DNA from: Flaccisagitta enflata
Lineage: Eukaryota > Chaetognatha > Sagittoidea > Aphragmophora
NCBI GenBank assembly: GCA_965153355.1
Contig: OZ231127.1
Span: 100,750,001 to 100,814,000 of the forward strand
Direction of reading: 5' to 3'
Length of the DNA stretch: 64,000 bases
Shown here: positions 32,158 to 43,176 of the stretch, in pieces
How positions within the stretch are numbered: the first letter of the stretch is position 1
How the letters are laid out: each line of letters starts with the position of its first letter
Program-made: the position numbers and the translations under genes
Notes under the pieces: generated by a model
Databases searched by the model: none
Seen by the model: only the letters and a program-made list of their open reading frames with translations
What the model was told of the DNA's origin: nothing

Positions 32158-33167
32158 GTAGCAAGTCTTTGTTTCTCAATATGAGCATAAAACCTATCTT
32201 ACACACTTTCCCATCCCGTATCTATCTGCAAAAAAGAAGAAATAGAACTCAAGAAAATGGACAGAATCAAAAGATGATCGCTGGAGATATGACTCCGTAG
32301 CTGTACCAATCTGTATCTTTGAAACAGTGGACTCGTATAATGGCTTTGTCCATTGACTCTTGTGTGAGATGTGGTGGATTAACTAAAACTATAAGAGGAT
32401 GAATCATTTGACTACTTGGCTAACTGAGACAAAACCAAAGTGACATTATGACAATCGTTATTTTGAGCTGGCAAAAGCCCAGCACACCAAATGATAGGGA
32501 ATGAGGTAGTGGACAGGGCTATGCTCGTCAATCTTGTTTCATGGGTGACTTGAGCTGTCATTGGGTCAAGTATATATATCTCAGTCTCTGCAAGTCTTTG
32601 TTTCTCAATATGAGCATGTAACCTATCATACACACTTTCCCATCCCGTATCTACCTGCGAAAAAGAAGAAATAGAACTCAAGAAAATGGACAGAATCAAA
32701 AGATGATCGCTGGAGATATGACTCCGTACCTGTTCCAATGTGTATCTATGAAACAGTGGACTTGTTTAATGGTTTTGTCCATTGACTCTTGTGTGAGATG
32801 TGGTGGATTAACAAAGCGTTTTTTGAAACACAGATACGATGTCACTTTGGTTTCGTCCCAGTTAGCCAAGTAGTCAAATGATTCATCCTCTTATAGTTTT
32901 AACCACAATGATAACTGATGACGGTTAAAGTGGAATCTTTCACCGCAAAAGTCAAGCGTAATTTGAGAGTAAAAGTCTTGATCTCATCCCATGAAAAGGA
33001 ATGCCTGTCACGATAACAGGCCCGTTGTTGATGCATAAGAGAAGCTTTTGGTAAATCATATGACCATCATCGCTTTGAGCTGGCAAGTGCCCAGCACACC
33101 AAATGATAGGGAATGAGGTAGTGGACAGGGCTGTGCTCGTCAATCTTGTTTCATGGGTGAGTTGAGC
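32158..33167. repeat. Duplicated and inverted segments
   Basis: 32158-32383 and 32586-32812 are direct repeats of roughly 225 bp. 32463-32560 and 33068-33167 are direct repeats of ~98 bp. 32388-32445 is an inverted copy of 32838-32905. The minus strand of the ~225-bp unit can encode a short C-terminal peptide frame (HLTQESMDK... to TGA) in both copies, so a small gene end may have been duplicated. No complete gene is recognised. Confidence 0.65.
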
Positions 33168-33245
33168 GAGGGAGAGAGAGAGGGAGAGGAAGAGAGAGGG
33201 AGAGAGAGAGAGGGAGAGATAGAGAGGGAGAGAGACAGGGAGAGG

Positions 33246-33331
<86 letters not shown>

Positions 33332-33345
33332 TAGAGAGAGAGACG
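33168..33345. repeat. (GA)n microsatellite
   Basis: Nearly pure GA dinucleotide repeat with GGGAGA interruptions at the left. Confidence 0.95.
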
Positions 33346-33974
33346 GCAACATGGATATAAACGCATGGTCGCAATAATTGAACAACAGGATTGGAAGTAT
33401 TGAAAGATTGAACCTGAGGCGATGTGTCCAGGTCGCAAAAACTAATCACTCCACATTATTGAAGGGTCAACAGGAGATTTGGTTGACAAATTGCCGTCAA
33501 TTTGGAGGTAATGATATATTGCTCAATGGTTAAACATGATGATATATGCGGTCGTTATATCAGGTTGATTACGCTGACCATTGACACGCTATGTTGGTTG
33601 GTGTGTATATGGCCTTGTTTTTTTCTTACGTTTTTCAGTTTTGCCGTCATTTTTGGTTATATTTATGAACGAAAGCAAACACTTTTTTGGAAGTGAAAAA
33701 AAAAACCATTTTACTGCAGTAACAGTTTTGACACAAAATTTATCCGGGTTTTCATTTCTGGCAAGCCACACTTTTTGAATCAGGTTGGTGATATACAATA
33801 TATAAATGTATATGAAAATAAAAAGCTAAGCGTGACGGATCGACCGATGGACCGACAGACGGACAGACCGACAGATGGACAGAGCGGGTTGTAGAGTCGC
33901 GTGCACGCGACTAAAAATAAACATGATATATTTCGTTTACATTTAATTATCTTTTGCTAATATTTATAAAGGAA
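33346..33974. other. Intergenic with an end of the AGTCGCG palindrome family
   Basis: No gene seen. 33830-33893 is a GACCGACA/GATGGACC-type repeat followed at 33894-33917 by AGTCGCGTGCACGCGACT (perfect 18-base palindrome) and AAAAA. This is the right-end form of the palindrome-ended family. Confidence 0.7.
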
Positions 33975-34616
33975 ATGAGTGCAATGGAATTATCTCAAAA
34001 TTCTCCCGATCATTTCTACTGGTACAACAAGATGCATTCATTATTTGGTCCGAATAGTGCATATGAAAGCTTACTTTCTTCTTGGAAAGATTCCTTCCTA
34101 TTTGCTATTCTTATGTTTCGGAATAAGTTGGGAAAAAATGAGTATGGGATGGATACAAGTTATAAAGAGAGAAATTTGCAATTTGGCGAAGCCGGCACTA
34201 TAGATGTAAGTATGACTAAGTAGTGACTTAACATCCACGCTCGACCAACCGATTGACCGACCGACCGAACAAGAGATTGACTGATGGTTCTAGGAAATGA
34301 CCTACCGAAGGACCAACCTACAGACTGGCAGAAAGATCAGATGTCCGAGAAATAGATTGAGAGATAATTCAATGATTGACCCATTAGTGACATAAATAGC
34401 CCCTTCCCATCCCATAAGGTTGAAATTGGATTTCATTCAAAGGCTGATGAGGAAAGGGTTGTATTCGTCAGCGGGTACTACGACGTTATGGTAAGATTTT
34501 ACAGAAAGATATTGCGTAATTACGCTATAATGAGATCCGAGCGCGATTGTCCGACGGTGAGAGCACGTGAGTTGTAGAGATTGCGAGATGAGCATGCGTG
34601 ATATGGCGAGACTAAG

Positions 34617-34707
<91 letters not shown>

Positions 34708-35098
34708 AAAAGATAGAAAGATAGAAAGACAGACGGACAGACAGACAGAAAGACAGACGGACAGACAGAAGGACAGATAGACAGAAAGATAGTAAGACAG
34801 AAAGACGGACAAAAAGACAGAAAGACAGAAAGAAAGATATACGGACAGACAGAGAGAAAGACAGAAACACAGAATGATAGAAGGACAGACAGAAAGAGTG
34901 ATTAATAGACAGATAGATAGAGATAGACAGATTAAAAGAGAGAAAGACAGATAGAGATAGACAGATTCAAACAGAGATAGAGACAAAAACGCCAGAGAAT
35001 AGATGAATTCAAAGAGAAGACATAATTTTTTAAATCTTTTTTTTTCTCTGCAGCTCTCCTTTGATAATTTTGGTCGGTTGTTGAATGAAGATGAATAG
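33975..35098 (+). CDS. Two-exon small gene, function unknown
   Basis: Exon 1 is 33975-34205 (ATG, 77 codons, phase 0) with a near-consensus donor GAT|GTAAGTAT. Exon 2 is 35054-35098 after a strong acceptor (TTTTTTTCTCTGCAG), 14 codons and TAG. The 91-residue product has an aromatic-rich helical part (Trp, Tyr, Phe) and an acidic C terminus (LLNEDE), with no signal peptide. The 848-bp intron contains the (GA)n and (GACA/GATA)n arrays. It is first of three closely spaced + strand genes facing the DNA polymerase gene. Family not recognised. Confidence 0.6.
34619..34995. repeat. (GA)n followed by (GACAGA)n/(GATA)n array
   Basis: 34621-34705 is nearly pure GA. Through ~34995 it becomes GACAGA/GATAGA repeats. 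It lies inside the intron of the small gene. Confidence 0.95.
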
Positions 35099-35141
35099 AA
35101 GATAGAATACACCATGCTAATGCCACCTTCCGATCGCCAAA

Positions 35142-35333
35142 ATGGATGTAACAAACAGTTTTGATCAAAGGAAGGGGCAAACAATGGTTTTTTTGTCACG
35201 AAATGATGTAAAGATGTTGTTGTACAAATATTGTGCAGATTTTGGGGCAATAGATCGGGGTGATATGGGGTATAATTTAGGGGCACAGGATGGGATGGGT
35301 TTGCTATGGGATGATTGTTGTCGAGATATTTGA
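35142..35333 (+). CDS. 63-residue orphan protein
   Basis: ATG 35142 to TGA 35331, only 43 bases after the previous gene. The product has a charged N terminus, a helical core (DVKMLLYKYCADFGAIDRGD) and a Gly/Asp-rich end with a WDDCC motif. No membrane helix or known family. Supported only by the compact, same-strand spacing and coding-like composition. Confidence 0.4.
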   Translation: MDVTNSFDQRKGQTMVFLSRNDVKMLLYKYCADFGAIDRGDMGYNLGAQDGMGLLWDDCCRDI

Positions 35334-35436
35334 CATAAAATTGCTATAAAACATATTGCATTCATAAAAATGTTATGTTTTTTTTTCATTAGATCAAATT
35401 AAATTGAAACGTTTGAATAAGAAAAGAGACTCGATA

Positions 35437-35604
35437 ATGGCTAAAAGAAGAAAAAGATTAACTCGTGATCATTTGGGTCATTTTAGGGCTGGTACATCAG
35501 TCACCAATTTAAGACGTGCCAAAAGGAAAATAGGAGGAAGGAGGAGGAGAAGAAGAAGAGGAGGAAAGAGAAAAAGAAGAAGAAGAAAGTCGAGGAGAAA
35601 TTGA
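35437..35604 (+). CDS. Highly basic 55-aa protein, possible nucleic-acid condensing protein
   Basis: ATG 35437 to TGA 35602. The first part (MAKRRKRLTRDHLGHFRAG) leads to an Arg/Lys run covering the C-terminal third (GGRRRRRRRGGKRKRRRRKS, over half basic). A strong acceptor-like TTTTTTTTTTCATTAG at 35380-35395 sits just upstream, so a 5' UTR intron is possible. Protamine-like proteins and viral core proteins (adenovirus core type, nimavirus VP15 type) have this composition. Composition alone cannot separate them. It faces the DNA polymerase gene 106 bases away. Confidence 0.55.
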   Translation: MAKRRKRLTRDHLGHFRAGTSVTNLRRAKRKIGGRRRRRRRGGKRKRRRRKSRRN

Positions 35605-35709
35605 GTGCTTGAATTCTATAAATGTCATTAAAAATGATAGAAATAATGCAAGATTATGTATATATGTTAACAGGAGGATTTACGCCACAACTCATTATCA
35701 AACCGTTGG

Positions 35710-36836
35710 CTAATTATTGGGAGCGCTATCAAATTGGTTTGCGAGATGATTGATCTTTAAACAGACTGCCCTTTCATCATCTGAGATACACTTGGAAAGA
35801 AAATCTGACAATTTAGGGTTTGTTATCCCACTTGATTTTGTTTTGGGCTTATTTGTAAGGTCGTTATGACAGTAAGCCTGATTTTTTTGGAAAATTACAC
35901 AAAATTTGCCCATGGATTCCGCACGTAAGAGGTGCGTTCTTGGTGACATAGATTCGCAACAGGGGTATTTATGCATCCATTCTGTTTTTGCATTTTTTCT
36001 CAAGTGATCTAGGTACTCGTTTGTGTGTGCCGGGCAGATGTTTAGACCAACATTATCTATTAAGAAATGTACATAACTGTGTAGTGTTGGTGTGGGTAAA
36101 TTTGCTTTAAGGAACTGATAGAGTAAATCTGGAAGACTTAATTCAAGATATCTGTTTGGAACTGATTCAAAGAGGCAGGTAAAACCGTCCGTGTTGGCTA
36201 GATTCAGCGAAAAATCTGCCAAAACTGTTGAGAATATGGATACCGTCCTAAGGAATTGTAGTTGTCCCGCCATTATGATATTATAATTCATATGTATTAA
36301 GCTGACATGGTAATCAGGTGGGGAAAATTGACCAATGCAGTAATTTTCATTTATGGGAAAGGCACCTTGGAATTTCCTCATGTTCACTGAAGGTATGTCT
36401 GATTTTTCCATGAGAATTGAATTCCTATACTTTTTTCCGCTGTTGGAGGCCCATGAACCAATGAAGAAATTTGAAATTTTTTTGAGCACAGCAGATATCT
36501 GCACATTTTCCTTTTTGGTTTCAATTAGATCGAGAATTTTTTTGGCAGGTTCTGCAAATATGTTATGCTGGGAGTTAGGATAGATGTAGATGTCAGATAT
36601 GCCATTCAACTTGAAATTTAGGTTTTTTTCTTTCAAGAGGAAAGAGAGGAATGAAGATGGTAAGATACCATCGATCTCATTGGTTCCGATGATTTTGTCA
36701 TTTGCCTTTTTCGAAAAGATATGGAAAGATCCCAGATTATGATTTTCACAAGAGCCCTTTACATTGATCAATGCGTTTATATCATCATCAAGAATATGTT
36801 TCAGTAAAGTAGAGAGAGTGAAAGATATTTGTGTTT
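35710..36836 (-). CDS. Protein-primed-type family B DNA polymerase, palm-side segment
   Basis: The frame is open from 36836 to the stop at 35710 (no good ATG, so likely a continuation). In order I see a GTNEIDGILPSSF...YIYP segment like the TPR2-side region, a motif-B-like LKKISNFFIGSWASN near 36450, and ANTDGFTCLF near 36190, where family B motif C (DTDS) is expected. A short Cys/His-rich part follows. Motif A (DxxSLYP) is not found in either segment. Resemblance is to Polinton/Maverick and adintovirus PolB, judged from motif order. With TDG in place of DTD, catalysis is doubtful. Confidence 0.5.
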
Positions 36837-36876
36837 AAAGAGCGGATATGTTGCATTTGCAGTTTGACTCATGACT

Positions 36877-37893
36877 TCATGAAGTAAGCTGTTTGGGTTG
36901 ACTGAATTCCTTAGATTTTAGACCAAATTTTTGGCCGATGTCTGAGATTTTTGATGACCAATCAAAATGTAGATCACATTCTGTATACACATACACGGAC
37001 TTTATGTGCCTTGAACATTTCAACTTTTGAACAATTTCCATGGATTGTTTCCACTTTGACTCATGTTTTTCTTTCATTACTTTGTAATCATTTGGGAATT
37101 TTAACAGCTTCGGTCTGAGATTATTTTTCCCCTTTTGGTCATTGTTTTTTTGAAAGTTGCATGAGCATGTAGATATGCAATCGCACATATGACAATTCTT
37201 AAAACAGCCATGGTGATGGCAACCGAATAATGTTAGTACATGTATGTTGTTAGGTGACTGTATGATAAGAAGGTCGTTTGGAAAATTCAAAATTCTAACT
37301 TCTTTAGCTCTAAGCCCATAGACTAGGGTTTGTTCACATGAGAGCTCGAGTGCAGAGAAGAACAAGTTTGCAAGTGTATTGAAATTCAGGCCCTTCTCTC
37401 TGACATATGTGCTATTTATTTTGACATACCTTATAGGTTGACAGTACATATGTTTCACTGATTTCAATAAATTTAGATAGAATTTTTTATAGTCTAAAGT
37501 GAGGTAGAATTTTTTTGTAGATTGTTCTGAAACAGTTGCACGTTGGGAGTAAATGTACCCAAATCTGCAATTATTTTTTATGGAGTTGTACAGATGAGTG
37601 GGAGGTGACATTAAGGTTATTGAATTGAAATTTGAGCATTTTTCATAGTAAAAGATTTTTGCCAACTGGGTAATTGTCTTTATCTCAAAGGCTGACAGTG
37701 AAATGGCAAACTGATCAAAGATAAATTTGTCTAGTGCCAAAAACTCAATGATAGGTGGGTTTTGGTTTTGCTCAAAATCTAAGCCCAATGTGGACAAGTT
37801 CCAAAATTGAAAACCACTTCTTTTTCCAATCGCCGTTATCTCACTTAATATGTTTTTGGTTGATTTCATTGCTATCAGTTCAGTGGAGGACAA
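36877..37893 (-). CDS. Protein-primed-type family B DNA polymerase, exonuclease-side segment
   Basis: 338 residues from ATG 37893 to TGA 36877. Residues ~169-180 (LNFNTLANLFFS) resemble the segment after the exonuclease domain. Residues 224-230 (GCHHHGC) followed by further Cys (FKNCHMC) match the GCxxHGCPxC signature found in Polinton and adintovirus polymerases. Residues ~270-310, with KVMKEKH and VYVYTECD, fit the adjoining KTMKE...WECE block. Upstream exonuclease motifs are not clear. It is separated from the palm segment by stops and a missing motif A, so the gene appears split or decayed. Confidence 0.5.
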   Translation of the reverse strand: MSSTELIAMKSTKNILSEITAIGKRSGFQFWNLSTLGLDFEQNQNPPIIEFLALDKFIFDQFAISLSAFEIKTITQLAKIFYYEKCSNFNSITLMSPPTHLYNSIKNNCRFGYIYSQRATVSEQSTKKFYLTLDYKKFYLNLLKSVKHMYCQPIRYVKINSTYVREKGLNFNTLANLFFSALELSCEQTLVYGLRAKEVRILNFPNDLLIIQSPNNIHVLTLFGCHHHGCFKNCHMCDCISTCSCNFQKNNDQKGKNNLRPKLLKFPNDYKVMKEKHESKWKQSMEIVQKLKCSRHIKSVYVYTECDLHFDWSSKISDIGQKFGLKSKEFSQPKQLTS

Positions 37894-38408
37894 TAATCTA
37901 TCTTGATCACATAGAAATACTTAACAATGCCTGAGACTAGGCAAGCTAAATTGTGTGGAAGTGGGCAGGGGCACAAAAGGTCACTAGAACATTTTGGCAG
38001 GAGCAAAAAGTATATTAAGTGAAAAGTGAGCAAGCAACTAACTGACCAACTGATGGACTAACAGACCAGGAGAGGTGAAGTCGCGTAGCATAGGGTGTAA
38101 ACTACAGGGCCAAGTTCTGTCATTAAAGGGCCACTTCTAGTCGCATATGCATACATACATATACATGTAACTGCATTTTGAAAGGGCCTCTCACTCGCTC
38201 GGTACATTTGTTTGTTTGCACTGCTCACTCCGCTCAGTCACTCCTAGAGTTGGGAGAACTTATGTTGTGACTGTCGGAATCGACAGTCACACTCCATGGT
38301 GTCGGTCAGTCGACATCATGGTCAAAAACCGTCACGACCTACTGACTGACAGACAAAGGAAATGGTAAAGAAAAAAAGAGAGAGACAGACTTTTTACTTT
38401 TCATATTC

Positions 38409-38470
<62 letters not shown>

Positions 38471-38910
38471 CCTGGATCACCTACAATCTTTTTTTCTTGC
38501 TCACTGACAAGATTATCTCCTAGTCCGGTTTTTATCTAAACGGCGTCTATGATTGCCTTGTTTTATTTTTGTTGGACTTTAAACAAGGCAGGATATATAG
38601 CCAATTAGTAATTGCTTGCATGTGGGCAGGGGCAAATATGAGGGTTGACAGAAGCTATACATGGTCGAGCAGGGGCTGTGATGTGGTTAGGCAGGGGCAG
38701 TGATGCATAGAAATGTCTCAATCAAAAAGAGGGAGAAAACCACCAGCTTTCGTGTTTCTTACAAAAAGGAAAAATGTTACGAGCATATCATTCTTTCATT
38801 CATTCATTCATTCATTCACTCATTCATTCATTCACACATCAATTCATTCATTCATTCATACATCCCTTGTTAATACACGAAGCATATAACAGTAACATAT
38901 TAAAGTAGGG
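37894..38910. other. Intergenic with microsatellites and palindrome-family remnant
   Basis: No gene seen. 38078-38090 (AGTCGCGTAGCAT) resembles a degraded end of the AGTCGCG family. (CT)n lies at 38411-38468 and (ATTC)n at 38790-38865. The ~40-base segment AAGTAGGGTTGAGTAG...CAACTTTCATAT at 38904 recurs at 39428. Confidence 0.7.
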
Positions 38911-40076
38911 TTGAGTAGTAATGTTGTCCAACTTTCATATATTTCAGTACCATGGTATAGAATGCCGGCGATCCCATATGGTTGATTCTCGATTCTTGCC
39001 TTCAATGGTATGGTTTTTAACAACATTGCCTTTGATATCTAGATTATCCTTGGATTGTAACAATTGGGATGTAATATTACAAAAAAATTTAGATTTCAGA
39101 TTTTGGGGTTGACACAAGATTTTTTGAAAGGGTTGTTTCAGGAAGAAGAGTTTCAGTTTCTTGCTATTTTTGGTATATGAGGAGTATGAGAAGGTGCCCA
39201 GATGGATATGGTTTCCTTCGACGCGCCATATTTATCAAGTGTTTTGTTGTAGTCTGCATATCTCATGAATAGACAGAAATTGGTGACTTTTTTTAAATGA
39301 TGCATAACTTTTGACCAGTCTTGTGATAATTTCTGAAGAAGGAATATTTCTTTAGAAATTTAAAGGATAGTTGTGATGGGTCCGGATTAAACACCAGTGA
39401 GAGCTCTAAAGGCTCTCATCCTTTATTAAAGTAGGGTTGAGTAGCAATGTTGTCCAACTTTCATATGTAGACTGAGACTAAGGAACCAAATTTCAAAGAG
39501 CACGTCTTTCAGTTTGCTGCATACTTTAGAAACGAAACGGAAATGGCATGATGGCAACGACATTTAGCAGTGACGATGTCGAAACTTATGAGAAGACATT
39601 TAAGGGAAACGAAACTTTTGATAACCAATTGGTTTTTAGCTAGTGTCGATGATCTCTAGTCACTCCACAACACTGCACTTTGCTATGCTTGATCGCTATG
39701 CTCACGGCTTGCTCACTCACTTAAGTCACTTTGCTCTATTCATGTATTAATGAATGAATGCAAGAGGTGATAGGAATGAGGAAGATGAGAAAATTGGCTG
39801 CTCTGTGCAACATTTGCATGACCTAACTTTGTTTTGCTATGGTCGCGTTATTGTTTTATATTTCATGAATACAAATTGTTACAACTGCCCTATAGATATA
39901 TTGGCAATGGTTGTTTCTACAAAATCTTACCTTTTTCTATTCACTTTTTGTTTAATCGCGTTGGGCAGGAGCAGTGAGGTCCAAAAATGAAAATCATAAA
40001 TAGTTGCAAAAGTGTTAGATGGTCAGCGGTACCCGTTGCCCCTATGTGAGTGTATGTGGGTGTGAGGTGGTTAGAG
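38911..40076. other. No gene recognised
   Basis: AT-rich, with short frames that have no coding pattern. Contains the second copy of the 40-base repeat (39428-39466). Confidence 0.5.
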
Positions 40077-40600
40077 GGGCAGCGGATGACCTATGCTGTT
40101 TTTATTTGGGCCTCAGTGATGGAATTAGGGCCTGGAGGCTGGAATTGGGGCCTTGAGGCTTGGATCAGGGCCTTGAGGCTGGGATTTGAGCTTCGAGGCT
40201 GGGATTGCAGCTTTGAGGCTGAGATTTGAGCTTCGAGGCTGACCTTTGAGCTTCGAGGCTGGGATTTGAGCTTTGAGGTTGGTATATGAGCCTTGGGGCA
40301 GGAATTGGAGCTTGGGAGCTGGGATTTGGGCCTAATGGCCTAAGGGCCTAAGGGAGATTTGAGCCTCAAGGCTGGGATTTGAGCCTCAAGGCTGGGATTT
40401 GAGCTTCAAAGCAGGGATTTGAGCCTCAAAGCTAGGATTTGGGTCTCGAGACTAGGATTTTGGCCTTGAGGGGGGGACGGAGAAGGAGGAAAAGAAGAAG
40501 GAGAAGAAGGAGAAGAAGAAGGAGAAGAAGGAGAAGAAGGAGAAATTTCCCCTATGTGTGAAAGCATAGGTCATCGGCCCCTTCGGGGCCGCTGCCCAAA
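40077..40600. mobile_element. MITE-like element with GGCAGCGG ends and an internal ~20-bp tandem array
   Basis: The left end is GGGCAGCGGATGACCTATGC and the right end contains GCATAGGTCATCGG...CCGCTGCCC, its inverted match with an extra GGCCCC block. The interior 40120-40470 is an imperfect array of GGGATTTGAGCTTCGAGGCT units. Related ends occur at 46443/46954 and 47152/48036. Non-coding. Confidence 0.6.
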
Positions 40601-40621
40601 AAGGAGAGTGTGACTGACCAA

Positions 40622-42619
40622 CTGACCAATAGCACGGGGGATCATGGCGAAGAATGGTCAGAGCCTTTATGTCCAGGAGATGTGCACACCATTTCATGGT
40701 ATAATGCACCAAAAAAATTTGGAGGTCGTCCGATGTTGGGAAGATGGCACCCCCCCCTGAATGGTGATGGAACAAATCTTGATGTTTAAGGTCATTTTCA
40801 CCTCAAAATTGGGCCACTTTGCCTTAGAAAAATGACAATAAATCCATGAGACTATAAAATTAGCGCTCAAGAGCTAACCAGTGGTGCAATCTGCATGTTA
40901 CTATCATAACTGGCCAAACCAGCTTACCACCTAACCAGCCTACCAGCCTAAAAGTGAAAAACATGCATAACTTTGGCATTTTTCAACCGATTTGGGTAAA
41001 ACTTTGTATGCGGTCTCTGACTGGAAGGACTCCACAAATGAATTCAATTTATAAAGATTTTCATATGCTAACCTGCCAAACCGGCCTTCCACCCAACCAG
41101 CCTACCAGCTTAAAAGTGAAAAAACGAGCATAACTTGGGCATTTTCCAATTGATTTGGTTGAAACTTGGTATGTAGTCTCTGAATGCAAGGACTCAACAT
41201 ATGAATTCGATTTATAAAGATTTTAATATGCTAACCGGCTAGACTGGACTTCCACCCAACCAGCCTACCAGCCTAAAAGTGAAAAAGTGCATAACTTTGT
41301 CATTTTTCAATTGAGTTGGTTGAAACTTAGTATAAAGTCTCAAAATGGAAGGACTCAACATATGTATTTGATTTGTTAAGATTTTAGCATGCTAACCAGC
41401 CTACCACCCAACCAACCTATCACCTTCAAACTGATAAATAAGCATAACTTGAACAACTTTCAATCGATTTGGTTAAAACTAATAACTTGGTACGCAGACT
41501 CAAAATGAAATGACTCAATGTACGTATGCGACCAAAGCAGCCTACCTCTCAACCACTTGTTTGACAACGCCTTTGACAATGCCAAATTGATTGAATATTG
41601 TTCAAGATATGCACATTTATCACTTTGAAGGTGGTAGATTGGCTGGGTGGTAGGCCGGTTAGCATGTATCTAGAGACTACATACCAAGTTTCATCAAAAT
41701 TGGTTGAAAAATGTCAAAGTTATGCAGGTTTCTCACTTTTAGGCTGGTAGGCTGGTTGGGTGGTAGGCTGGTTTGGTTGGTTAGCATGCTAATATCTTAA
41801 CAAATCAAATACATATGTTGAGTCCTTCCATTTCAAGTCTTTATACTAAGTTTCAACTAAATCAATTGAAAAATGACAAAGTTATGCACGTTTTTCACTT
41901 TTAGGTTAGTAGGCTGGTAGGATGATAGTCTGGTTTGGCCGGTTAGCATGCTAAAATTTTTATAAATCAAATTCTTATGTTGAGTCCTTCCATTCAGAGA
42001 CTACATACCAAGTTTGGAACAAATCAATTGAAAAATGCCAAAGTTTTGCATGTTTCTCACTTAAAGGCTGGTAAGCTGGTTGGGTGGTAGGTTGTCTTGG
42101 CCGATTTTCATGCTAAAATCTTTGTAAATCAAATTCATATGTTGAGTCCTTCCATTCAGAGACCACATACCAAGTTTCAACTAAATCCGTTGTAAAATGC
42201 CAAAGTTATGGATGTTTTTCACTTTTAGGCTGGTAGGCTGGTTGGGAGGTAGGCTGGTATGGCTGTTTATGATAGAAACATGCAGATTGCACCATTGGTT
42301 AGCTCTTGAGCTCTAGTTTTACAATCTCATGGATTTTTTGTCATTTTTCCAAGGCAAAGTGGCCCAATTACGAGGGCAAAGTGATCTTAAACATCAAGAT
42401 TTGTACCACCACCACCACTTTACTTGGGGGGGGGGGAGGGGGATGGCGGCACCATCTTTCCGACATCAGACAACCTCCAAATTTGTTTTGGTGCATTATA
42501 CCATGAAATGGTGCGCACATCTCCTGAACATAAAGGCTCTGACCATTTTTTGCCATGAACCCCCATGCTACTGACCAACGGCCAGAGCGGGGTGTAGAGT
42601 CACCTGCACGCGACTAAAA
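40622..42619. mobile_element. Long foldback element (~2 kb) built of inverted ~165-bp tandem units
   Basis: The arm from 40622 (CTGACCAATAGCACGGGGG...) recurs inverted up to ~42580. Each arm holds about four ~165-bp units with the wording CATAACTTTG...CATTTTTCAA...GGTTGAAACTTGGTAT...AAGGACTCAACATATG...GCTAACC...ACCAGCCTACCAGCC, and orientation switches near 41560. The right end runs into TAGAGTCACCTGCACGCGACTAAAAA, a member of the AGTCGCG end family. No gene. Confidence 0.75.
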
Positions 42620-43176
42620 ACTAGTCGATCCAAGGATCGCACATGGTTAGCAGTACCCCATGCTCTGCCTGGAGTGATCAATTGAAGAAGTTGAGTAGAA
42701 GCAGAGCAGCAACCCTAAAAGGTTGATGTAGGACACAGGGGTGAATTTCCTCATATTTAGCCAGAGGAGATTTTAGGTCTGAGAGGGTGATTTGAGCCTC
42801 TTTGGGCTAATTTCATGCCTGAAAGAGCCAAATTTGGGTCTGGGAGGCCGGGGATGGACGGACATAAAAAAATTCAACCCCATGTCTTACAGGACATTGC
42901 CCTTTGAGGTTGTTGCCCAAAAAGTATCTGTCTCCATTTTTTTTTGTTTACCAGTAAAGGGGGCTGTTGCTGTGAGAAAAAAAGTTGTAAGCATTGATCA
43001 CATTTCAAGATTTTTTTTTTAAGTCACTGCAATTTTTCTATTTGTTAGATCAAATGAAAAGCAATCATATGTATTGATTGCACTGAAAATCAGAGAAAAA
43101 TAGGATTGAGCCAAATGAACTAGATGAGCAAAAGTATTCAGAATCACTCAACAACACGACCAGCTATACTGCACTG
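42620..43176. other. Intergenic, no gene seen
   Basis: Contains a fragment with ACAGGACATTGCCCTTTGAGG (42890), related to the inner edge of the GGCAGCGG family. No reading frame with coding character. Confidence 0.5.

Noticed and set aside
33140-33449. Ser/Leu-repeat frames over (GA)n (also at 34.4-35.3, 48.1-48.8, 50.0-50.5, 54.5-54.9, 59.0-59.2, 61.0-61.5 kb)
   Set aside because: These are translations of dinucleotide and GACA microsatellites, which stay open in several frames. Where real exons occur nearby, splice signals place the repeats in introns.
35437-35604. Assignment of the basic protein to nimavirus VP15
   Set aside because: Only composition is shared. The linked polymerase looks like protein-primed PolB and not the much larger nimavirus polymerase.
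36877-37893. LDYKKFYLNLL as polymerase motif A
   Set aside because: It lies before the GCHHHGC block, while motif A follows that block in this polymerase family.
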